A stretch of DNA of 64,000 nt, taken from the NCBI GenBank assembly GCA_022495005.1, contig JAGYXB010000449.1, positions 744,001 to 808,000 of the forward strand. The letters run 5' to 3'. A program made the position numbers and the translations under genes. Of this stretch, positions 26,901-38,900 are shown piece after piece (position 1 is the first letter of the stretch; each line of letters starts with the position of its first letter). Source of the stretch: Rhyacophila brunnea (taxonomy: Eukaryota; Arthropoda; Insecta; Trichoptera; Rhyacophilidae). The notes under the pieces were generated by a model. The model searched no databases. It had not been told where the DNA came from and saw only the letters and a list, made by a program, of their open reading frames with translations.

Positions 26901-29900
26901 TCATTTGTGTCAAACTTCTGAGGTTTATTGCAACTGCCAAAACTACTAGGTATACCTACAGCATACGTAATTTCAAAACACCCCAGAAACATATCTATTA
27001 GAAATATGACACCAGACAGGACCAGCCAATGTGCTTTACCTATTGAGTCATCTGTGTCCTACCTAGTTACGACAAAATTAACTAGTAGTCATGCTACTGG
27101 CACCATTGGCCGGAATCCAATGGATACAGGTTCGAGTCCTGTCTGGTGTCACTAATTTAATAGTCCTACAAGTGTATGATGTTTTTTTTTTACAGTAAAA
27201 TGTCTTTATTAAGTAGAATAATCGCGTATTCTTATGATCGTACAGACCTTTTTTTATACAATAGATAAATAATGTCATATCCGTGAAATCTACTCCCAAT
27301 AATGTTGTAATATCCGCTACATTGATTTGTTGCCCACATAAAACGGATGACCTGCAAATCTCACAGGACATTATTGAATAGGTTCCTATACTTATAATTT
27401 TTTAATTCAAATGTTTTTATTTGATGTCAAATGGAGATGTTGATTTATCAGATTGGTTTATTAACATGCGTTCGTTTTGTGTTGCAGAGGTTAATAGTAT
27501 GCCTGGAAGAGAGCCTGTACATCCACAACATCCGGGATATGAAGGTGCTGCACACGATCCGCGATACACCCCCCAACCCCCTGGGCCTGTGCTCCCTCTC
27601 CGCCCACACCGACAACTGCTTCCTCGCCTACCCCGGCTCCAGCTCCATCGGAGAGGTGCAGATCTTCGACGCCATACACCTGGTAATACCGCCATGCGTT
27701 GTCCTACTTGACCAAGGAATATAACAAAATCCATTTAGTAATACAATAAAACATATTTAAAAGTTTTGTAGAGATTGTATATTATTATCAGTTGGACAAG
27801 ACAATAAAAATGTCAAAATCAACAATAATTGCCAAATGCCATACCCTGTGGATGGAATGGCCGATTTCATTAATAGGTCAGTGGCGAAGGGTGGAGGTAG
27901 GCTGTGGAGATTTGACATAAATAAAGAACACTACACCTTGTCAGTCATATTAATTTGTTTTCATTGAATTAAGAATACAAATTTCAGATGGTTTTAAAAA
28001 TTCAATTTCGATTCGATTTGTAAAAACAAATAAGTATCTCTGACAAAGTTTAGTGTGCACTATTTATGTCAGATATAAACAGCCTACCTCCACTCTTCGC
28101 CACTGGTAAAGGTCAACTCAGCTGGAATCCAAGCTCAGCCAGGATATATAGTGTATAACGCCCCAAGGCTAAGAAGGCAGATGATCCGTAGGTACTGACA
28201 TTTAGTAGCCGTTTTAATCGAGACTGGTTGGTTGGGATTTGTCTTGTTTACTTCAGATACTATAGTATTTGAACTTCTTTATAATTCATTAGTTTCATGT
28301 ATGCTCTCGAGTGTGGGTTGATTGTTTGGGTCTCACAACAGTTGAATTACAGCTTTATGTTGGAGAAGGTTCAGAAGAAACTTTCGAGACCTCTCTTCAC
28401 TTGAGGCCGTTTGGATACCTTATGAAGCTTTATCCACGTGACTTTCTCTTGGAAAGTATGTCTTCATATTGTATTTGAAAATTTAGTAGAGATCGTTCTT
28501 TATTTGGCTATCAAACTTTTCTAATTTATGAGAATACGAGCTCTATCATTGTTACTAGTGTTGATATGTGTGTTCCTGATAACCATGTAAGTAATTGGGA
28601 TTATTAGTTGCATATTTTCCCACTATAAAGCTTCAGATCTTATCAAATTTTGGGGCTGACAGATTGTCTGTAATGTTTTGGATGTGTGATTGTGTGATTC
28701 CAGCACGCCAAGACAATGATCCCAGCGCACGACTCACCGCTGGCGGCGCTGGCGTTCAACAGTGCGGGCACGCGGGTGGCCACAGCCAGCGAGAAGGGCA
28801 CCGTTATCCGGGTGTTCTCTGTCAAGGAAGGGCTTCGGCTGTACGAGTTCCGGCGGGGCGTGAAGCGCTGCGTCTCCATCAGCAGCCTTGTCTTCTCGAT
28901 GTGCTCCAACTACGTCTGCTGCAGCAGCAACACCGAGACCGTGCACGTCTTCAAGCTCGTCGAGCCCGCCAAGGAAATGTAACTATATCTTTCGATGATG
29001 TATCATAGTCTTCAGCAAAACTGACGGTAGAGGCAAAAACATTGCAAACGAATGCATGGAAATATTTTCATAAAATATTTCTCGATCAAAGCTAATAACA
29101 ACATTACTGAAACAAATGATTAAATCAGCTACAAGCAATGACATTATTAATGGACAACGCACTCAGTACAGTAGCTAGTAAGTAAATTCGCGCATAGCGA
29201 AATTCGCACATGTATTGTACGACAACATCTTCTTGGCTACGTGAAGGAAGGCGCTGTTATCGACTAAATGGGAGGAGATTGTTAGTTTATAATGAAAGTT
29301 GCGGTTAAAAATGGGAGAAGCATGTTAGTTCACAGTTTTAACACATAGCCAAGAAGATGTTGTCATAGAGTATAGGTAGACGTCACGTGACAAAATTTCG
29401 CAATTTCCATTATGCAATATCACGCATCGGGAATTTATAGCAATATCACATTTATTGTAATGGCTTGTAGGCTTGTATTGTAGAACAGTGTTTCTAGTGT
29501 CAATGTTCATTTGATCGAACGATATTGGTAATAAAATATAAATTATGCCATTCGGCAGACCCGACAACAGAGTGAGTGTCATTTTTTTTCCAGATGCTTC
29601 GTCCATATTAATGTCATTGGCTGCAAGTCAGTTTGCATTGCAGATTCATTTGTAGAACAATTAATAGTCCATAAGCATCTCAACATAATTTTAGATTCAT
29701 TCAATCAATTCCATAAATATTATTGAATGTGAAGTTATTCCCAGAATATGTGAAAAACCATTATTTAGAATATTTAGGTGAACACAAAAAATCGCATAAG
29801 TCTATTTTACATGATACCAAAAACAATAGTTTAATGCGCCAATGAAGGTACAGGATATTATTTTTTTATAATTTTTGCAACTATCGTTAGAAAGTACCAT

Positions 29901-32900
29901 GACAAATGCTAAATTTTTCGAACATAATGTTTTTTAATAATATGTTAAACATTGTTATTGGGTACAAAGATTGAAAATGAATTTGTTGTTTTGTAAAAAC
30001 AACAAATCATTCATAAGTAAAAAAAATGTACTGTACTTTCATTGATTAAGGTCACTGTCCTAAAAAGCTGCTAATTTAATTTATAATTTAACATAATCAG
30101 GATTTTGATTTTAAGCAAATCTGGTATAATATTCTAGCGTTTTTGTTAGAAATCTAAAGCTGTTGCTAGTGTCGAAAAATGCTAACTTTTATTCTATGTG
30201 CCAGATTCGTTTTTTGCAAACTGAATGCCAATTAACTCATTCACTGTTGACCAGTTAATTACCACAACTCGGTCAGTGCTCAAGACACGCCTGGCGTGTA
30301 GCAATTATCATGATAATTAAAAGTGGTAATTAACTGGTCAGCAGTGAATGTATATGTATCTAATGGCCACACGCCAGGCGTGTTTTGAGCACTGACTGTG
30401 TTAAACAGTGAAGAAAAAGGATGACTAAATTAGCAACGGAGTGTCTTTAATTTTGTATCATATTGTTTCCAGGCCTCGGCAGTCTTCCGACGAGGGCGGT
30501 TGGATGTGCTACCTTTCGAAGGCGGTATCGGTGGGCGCCAACTATCTTCCTGCTCAAGTGACTGATGTCTTCAGCCAAGGGAGGGCCTTCGCCAGTGTTC
30601 ATTTACCCGTATCGGGTGTTAAGAATGTCTGCGCCATTACAACGTTAGTTCCCATATTATTGTCTTGCACAATCCTTGCTGAAGTAGATGTCATGATATA
30701 TCCGACAAATATTATTTTAATTTTTTTTATGTTGATTGATATTCGGTAGCATTTCCAAGATGCTACGTCTGCTGGTAGCATCGGCAGAAGGAATCCTGTA
30801 CATATACAGCCTGGACGCGGTGGAAGGAGGAAACTGCACCCTCATCAAGCAGCACCTCATTGCGGGCACGGGGGTCACGGCGATCCCCATCCAACCCGCA
30901 ACGCCCCTAAATATCGCCACTGGAGGAGGTAAGACCACAGCATCACTATATTACAGAACTCTACAAATAGCGACTTTAATTCATTATTTAATGGTATATT
31001 GTATTTTGGGTTTGTCTGTTAAGGCTTTGGATAATTATTGCGAAGTTATAATAAAATTGATACTGTCGATTGAGGGTACTTGTTGGAATCGGTTGTTATT
31101 TGTCATCAACAATAATAAAATTGTGTTGAAAAGTGTGACCATATCTGATTTATATTTAACTGAATAAATTGTGCAGCTGATTCGGTAGGTACAGATGTAT
31201 CTACTTCTGTACTACAAAATAAAAGTATCTATAATTATTATTTGCAGATGATGATCTAGTATCATAATATAAAAGTTTTGACACTTACAATTAATTATTA
31301 TCTGTGTGAAGAAATCTTTAAACTCTTAATTTTATATTTTTCCACAAATTATTAAGTAGCGAAGGTTGTAAAATCCGAGTGTTTTTATGATTCTTACTTA
31401 AATTAAAATCGTATGAACTTATTTTCCGCCAAGTGGCGCATGACTGTAAATGTGTTCGAGCGGAGATGTAAGGGGCATAGAGCTCATAATGTGTTTTTGG
31501 AGTTTCTTGTTATTGGTATTTCAGATCCTCTACTGGCACAATCATGATGACGTATTGTCTCGATATTAGCCGTTTGTGTCAAACTACAGTACCTACTCTC
31601 TTAATAATCCGCCACCCCAAAAACCAGACAAGTGTCCAATTAGTGAAAGCGGCGGATTATAGTGCATACATTCATGATATGGTGAAAATTAAAACTGGAA
31701 TTTCGCGAAAAATTATTTTCATTGAGAAATTTGTACTAGCAACTTACAGTTTTATTTATAATAATCAAAATCAAGTATGTATTACATTATAGGTACATAT
31801 TTATAAACTAAGTTTATTAACTATATTAACTTAACACAACCAGTAACTGGTTCACTGGGCAAATGTTGTTCAGTGTTTGTTTTTTTCCTGAATATTGTTA
31901 GAAGATTATGTCATCTCATAAGTAGTTATACAATATACAACAAGATGAATGTGTTGACGGTTGCATTATTTTCCTCTGCCCGTTTAATGGTAATGTCAAT
32001 CCCAGCGAGTGCATCTTCCGATTAGTATTGTCTTCATCCTCAGAATCCAAGCCTCAATATATTTATGAGCTTGCCTTCACCTAGAAGTGGCGCATACGGT
32101 TCAGAACTTTCTGTTATTCATTCTTGTTAAACATGACGCGTTAGATCTTAGTTTTCTCCCTCTGAATCAATTCTTTGAATGGAACGGAGTCTTCCGGTTC
32201 CTAGTATACGAATATCGGCGAATTATAGAGCTTGATTTTGTGCTTTTAACTACTGCAAATAATGACATATTATAATAGTTGTCAGATAATCGAGCAGCGG
32301 ATTACTGAGAGAGTACTGTACTAATATTGACACAACATATTCCGACGATGGCGACAGCGGAATAACTGTAATCTTTAAAACGCCTATGTACTTAGTATGT
32401 GCATATTCTGCAAGCACATCTTTTTAAATAATAAATAACACTGAAGTAAACTGCACCACAGGCTACTTTTTTTAACTGTAAATGGAAAACAAATTTATGA
32501 CAAAGTCTAATTAAATATAATAAGTTCTATCAGAATTTACAAATATTTAGATGATGGAATTTTCTGCAAGCACATCTTTTTAAATAATAAATAACACTAA
32601 AGTAAACTGCACCACAGGCTACTTTTTTAACTGTAAATGGAAAACAAATTTATGACAAAGTCTAATTAAATATAATAAGTTCTATCAGAATTTACAAATA
32701 TTTAGATGATGGAATTTTCTGCAAGCACATCTTTTTAAATAATAAATAACACTAAAGTAAACTGCACCACAGGCTACTTTTTTAACTGTAAATGGAAAAC
32801 AAATTTATGACAAAGTCTAATTAAATATAATAAGTTCTATCAGAATTTACAAATATTTAGATGATGGAATTTTCTCCATAATTAATTTGGTGATTTCAAT

Positions 32901-35900
32901 GTGAATTTTGGCAATTCTTTGTCAACTTTTGTATTCAATCTTTTATTTGTTTTTTATTCTTAATCATGTTTCAATAAATTAACTGAAAGAGCTTTCAACA
33001 CATTGTAGAACCCACTTTGACTTCACAAAAGTTATCACAAGCCTTTTCATCAATATATTATAAAAAACAACTATTATTCACACATTTTTATTTTTATCTA
33101 GGTTTTATTACACATTATGTATTATTTGATTTCATTATAGCTAATTTTTAGTCGGGTTATATTGATCAGTTACTTTTAATAATCGCCTACTTCATTTTGT
33201 AGTACATACATTTTCCTGTAATATATTTCTCAATTGATTTAATCCTTCGTAATATCTTTTCATTTATTTATTTTAAATATCAATCTGTCTATTACACGTT
33301 TCAATTAATTTATTATATATTTATCGTTTGTTGTTTTGTAACAGCTTGGTGCTTTTTATTAATATTCGGCATGCACTGTTTCCCGAACAATAATTGTTAT
33401 TTAATTTAAACTGTCGCTGTAATCCAAGCGACGCCAGTTTTACAATAATTCGAATTGTTTTCGCTTATATTTTTTAAATTATTATAAGGTTTATTTGTTA
33501 AGTATTATTGCCTCTACAATAAATACGCGGCGATCTCTCTAATGCAATCAGAGTTTTATCACAACTGCTCTCCTTGCGATGTATATTTTGCCGTACAATT
33601 ATTAATAATTAATTATAAGTTGTCTGACGTAATCACTTTTACACCATGGTTTATGGTAAATAATAATATGTATCTTTAACATACCGAATTAACAATGATA
33701 TTTCGTATTTTTTCATATTCCCAGAAATTTATATTACGTATTATATTATATTCAAAACTCAACAATGTCCTTACCTTTCCTGTTTTGTTTCCCTAAACCG
33801 ATTCCTGATACTTGTGTTACCGTATTTTTCCATCTTCCCCAGAATCCAGTTCATTTTTAAAATCCTGTAAATTGTTTTTAAAATATTTTTCTTTGTCAAA
33901 CTAAGGTTTTTTTTTTCGGCTTATCACTCGTAAAATTAACAAAGCATAGTGTTTCATCATAATAGCAAAGGATTTCAGAAAATAATCAATTTTTCACGAG
34001 GCAGTCTTAAGAATCATTTTGTGACAAAAACCTCTTTTTAATGAGTAATATGTTTATTTCAAAATGTCACATGTCATCTCTTTTTGTTTTTAAACACTGC
34101 TCTTAAATCTTTCTTACATTACTGTTATAGTTTCTTTTTTTATAATAATATTATTTATAGCACTGGTAAGCTTATAATAATGTTTTAATAAATAGCGTCA
34201 CTCTAAATCATTGTAAAAATCAGTGTAAATAAAAAATCATAATTTTTCTTATTATGTTTTATGTAGCTATCTTTTTAATTGTCAATATTGATTTCCTCAT
34301 GTTTTTTTATATGTAATATGAATTCTACAGCTCAAATTTGACAGGAGACTTCAGCTATTCGCAGTGTAAAATCATATCAAGGGGACGACACCGGCGAATG
34401 GAATAATAGATATTATTTAATGTCAGTCCTTTAGAATCCGGTCGGTGGAGAGTTTTCAGCGAAAGGCGGACGCATTCCCGGCGGCTGGAGACGGTCCGAT
34501 CTCTATTGTCTCTGTCTGATTGAGTATGATTGTCTTCACCCCGCCACAGAGGCCTTGTGTAGTAAAGTTTTTGTGTGTTTAAGTTGAAGGAGGCAACAGT
34601 TACGCCGGTGCGCTGAGAGGTCGCAACCCCGATCAAATGTCAGGTACTGGTCAGTATTTTCAAACCACAAGCAAAAATAAATTAATAAAAAGACAAAATA
34701 CAAAACCCGCTACCCTTCGACAGTTTCATTCTTGTATCGCCATCTAGACACGCCCCGCGACACTACTCTCTTTGTCAGAGCTACGCGAAAGAATGGATAA
34801 TTTCAGTTTATGTAACGGCAATCGTTGGATATGTTGTATTATTACCTGGTACTAAATGTCTCCGTAAGAAAATATATATATCGTCACCTTACTTATTAAA
34901 ACCTCGCAAGTCTGTTTGAGAACAATATTGAGGGGAAAGAAAAAATGTAATAAAATAATATTTTATACACCTCTCTAATCGATAAATCTGCTAACACTGG
35001 TTGTGAAATACGAGGTTTTAATTCCATGTTTGAAACCACGTGACCTACGAGTTTTTAAAATTTGTCGATAGATGGACAGCATACTAGTCTAGAGAACTGA
35101 GGTTTTGATATGATTTAAAATGTTTTGTTTAAATTTTGTCGAACAAACTTCATTTTTCCATGATATCGGACTTACGAGGTCTTATTAGTAAGGTGACGAT
35201 ATATAAATATAAGGTTTTAAATACAACTTTTTTATTCTAGGCTGTATAATTTGCACAATTTAAAAATGTAGGATTCTTTTTATTTCAATTTCACACACCT
35301 CAGATAGTGTAGGTATTAAAAATTATTTGGGTCGTTAGTCGTTATAAAGCACTCAGCCAGAAAGTTAAAGGTGTGTGTTCTAATCCCACTCAGTTAATTG
35401 GTACGTCAGTGAGACTTATTTTGAGATACCTGTTCAGGTCATTTGACGAAATTAAACTATTTCTCTTGTTCTCAGTTGACTGTTTTTACCTCGAAACAAA
35501 AAACATAATACATATTTTCTTCTCTATTATGAGTGTAATTTGTACGTAGTAAATGTGTATGTAAGTAATAAAATCATGTGATAACTCTTTCTTTGATAAA
35601 TAAATTGTGTCTAATTTGATGCCTTTAGGTTTAAACATTTTAAAAAACATTGCGTTGGTTGCTTACGTATTTGGAAAAAAATCTTCTTTGATGTAAATTT
35701 AAAAAAGCATTGTGTTGGTTACTTACATATTTGGGAAAAAATCTTCTTTGTTGTAAATATTGAGTGTAATAGGTTTTTTTTGCTTTCGGTATTTATAATT
35801 AGATTTTGTTCAAAGGACAATGTGGAATACACAATAGGATTATTTTTACATTCAGATATTATGTATGTAACAGAGACATCTATTACCAGAAAGCAAACAA

Positions 35901-38900
35901 CAAAACGGACGATTGCGCCTGTACTTTGAAATTGCCTTCAGTTTTTTTTTAATTCACTTGTAAAATTATTTACATGATTTTGTGAACTATAACTATATTG
36001 AAACCAAGGCCTATAGACAGACCGTTACACGGAACTGTATATTTCGGTTGTAATGCTAGTTATTACTTTTACTTTGAGTGCAATATGGTAAACTGTTTGT
36101 AGAATACGTTAATTGATTTGAACGAAGTATACAATCAAAAATCTTCATTTTCTGCGAAAAGGTTACTGCGTTGCATTCGAAAATAATCAATAACTAGCAC
36201 TATCATCGTAACTCGCAATTCAGTGCACCGGTTTGTCTCTAGTCGGCAACACAGCGATTTTCAACCAATTACTATTCACAGCACATTGAAGACAATGCTT
36301 GATTATTGTCAATTTTTGCGAAAAGACTTGATCATTTATATCGCACCCTCGCAAGTACACTGCCACAATCCAAAAAACGTCAAACAGAGAAAATCAGCTT
36401 TGAAGTTTTTACCTTTCGCATTTTTGTACTGTGTTTTTGAAATATGTTTAGATATTGAATGAAGTTTTGACTTGAATTTGATGACTTAGAGATATGAAAT
36501 TTTCGGTACATATACTATGAACGATAGACAATGAACGTAGTAATTAACTAAAAACACGTGAATTTGGACTTGTGGCGGCTTAGTTGTGAGGGTGCGATAT
36601 ATTAAAAAAAATATGTTATGACAATTGACATTAAGTTCAATTAGAAGAATACTTTTAGAAAGAAGAATATTTTTATTAAAATAGTTTATTGTAAGGAGGC
36701 AAGAATGCTCTCCTGTTGTATGTATCATGTGTTGAAATGCTGGTGCTGGCTCAAATTCACGTAGTTTTTTTTTTAAACTATTGTGTGTTTGAATCTCTAT
36801 TACAATATACCTTTGGTTTGGGTGCTCAAGTCAGTAATTCGAATTTAAAAAATTACCTTTTTCATTCTCCCCCAAAATCAAACTTCACACTATTGTGCCA
36901 TTGTGATCACTGGTTGACAATCGCTGGTGAAACTCAGTTCTAAATTTAAACACTGTTTTTATATGATTATGTATACATTTTGGTTTCTATTTTGAAAATA
37001 GTTATGTAACAAAAAATAAATTGTATATCATGTTGTCTATTATGGTTGGACTGAAGGCAATTAAAGTATTACATTAAACTGAACATTAGACATATTTTGT
37101 GCATTAAACTCACCGATCGAGGAAATAAAGCAGTATTCCACCGTTTTATGTTTTCCTTGTAGCGAATTTATTTGACCGAATTAGACAATCCAAAGAGAAT
37201 GTTTTAGATCAAAATAACGATTTTTTTTTTACATCCATTTCAATGTAATAATTTTTATACAGTGAATTATTTAAAATCATATCAGTCTTTGTGTTAAGTG
37301 GCCGTGAATCACCGACACCGTGAGAAGTCAAGTAGAGTGCATGCCGTGAGAAAATAGTACTTTTTTCTTTTTGGTTAATTTTGATAATAATATGTAGTAA
37401 CATCAATTTGGTGACTTGTATATTATTTAAATAGAGCTTATTATTTATATGTGTAAGAATTTAAAAGTCGAATTAGCAGTATGTATAAAAATAAATTTTA
37501 ATAATAATGACATTCATTTTATTTCTCGATAAAAAGCTGCCGAAACCGTCAGTCAGTACATATTTACGTAAAATAAAAATACTGTCTTTTAATAATAATT
37601 GCTTAATTTATTTTATTATAAAATATTTTGATTTATTTATCAGGTGGCATTTTTTAAAGATAGGCACATCATGTTATGATTTTATGTTTTTTTTTTGTGT
37701 TGTATTAATTGTAAGATTTTTCAGTGCATATTATAATTATTTAAATGTTGAATTTTGTTAGTTTTGGAGACTTATAGATTTAAAAAAATTACAATGTTCA
37801 TTATCCATTATCATTTTTTAACTGTTCCCGACACGACAACCGATTCCCTCTCACCTTACCCATCTTTTTTTTGTATTTGCTTTTATAATATCCTGTTTAT
37901 TTTATTCTATACAACAATAACATCCAAATGATTTTTACTTCTCTTCAGTAGTGATTTTATAAACAATATTGATTTATTTATTTTTTACGTGGTATCATTT
38001 CGTAGTTTGTAAGAAAGGGGCAATACATACTCGTGGAAGATGTTTCATTTTGATATCTTTCTCAGTATGAACGATTATTAGAATTAATTGATGATTTTAA
38101 AAGTAAACGCTGAAATCTTGTCAAAACCATGAAAATGATTTTCTTCCGTTAAATTTAATTATAAACATAATAAATTAGCGACTATTTCATAATTTTGACA
38201 AGAATTCTCACCTTTTTAATAAAAGTATAATATATTATGATTAATTTCTGTCGTAATGTCACTGGTTATTATAATTTATACGTATTTGGTATCTTACAAT
38301 ATAATTCTGGATGTGCATATATGCAAAATTAAACTAGAGATGTCTTTTTTAAGTATTTAAATCAAATCACACACCCATAGAGAAAATAAAATACTCGGAG
38401 TTTAAGAGTTTTAATAATAGGTCTTTTTAAATTGGATCAAATTTGTACATATATTTCTTTTAAGTTTCTGACAGAAACTGTTTTTTTTTTTTGTATGATT
38501 GACTGGTAGAACACCAAGTCGACCCATGACTGGCAAAAAATGTAGGTTGTTTTTTTCCAGGCGTGTTTGTTCGGGTGTAATCCAATTGGCTGAGTGAATG
38601 GCTAACAACCCTTCCAGATTTTAAAAAGGGGCTGTTAATATAAGCTCCACTCTCCCATATGCTCTGCTTAGAAACGAAAATTATAATTTACTTATTTTGT
38701 GTTTGATCACAAAAAATATTACCCGAGTATATAATACATGCCGAAAAAAATATCGCCCACGATGGCTGAGCAGTAACGAGTCGGCTTATATTGAGGAGAT
38801 TCATATGATTCTCTTTTCCAAAATTAATATGTACTAGGAAACTTTATAGTTCATAAAACGAAACTTGCAAAGTATGAAAGCATGTTGTCTTTTGAATTAG

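Noticed and set aside
27095..27152. tRNA gene with T arm ACAGG-TTCGAGT-CCTGT
   Set aside because: The matching 5' end is an inverted copy of the T arm 145 bases away, not a D/anticodon arrangement.
27417..27734. Minus-strand ORF of 105 codons (Arg/Gly-rich)
   Set aside because: It is the GC-rich shadow of WIPI exon b on the other strand.
28595..29008. 137-codon + strand ORF overlapping WIPI exon c
   Set aside because: Out-of-frame shadow of a GC-rich exon; the true frame carries the FRRG motif.
32407..32875. CRISPR-like array
   Set aside because: It is a direct tandem of a 155-bp unit with no spacers, in an insect intron.
34330..34412. Further WIPI exon after the CTACAG at 34328-34329
   Set aside because: In the phase left by the previous exon it hits a stop after three codons.
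34355..34636. 93-codon minus-strand ORF
   Set aside because: No recognisable domain, repeat boundary or splice context; kept only as a note in the intron entry.
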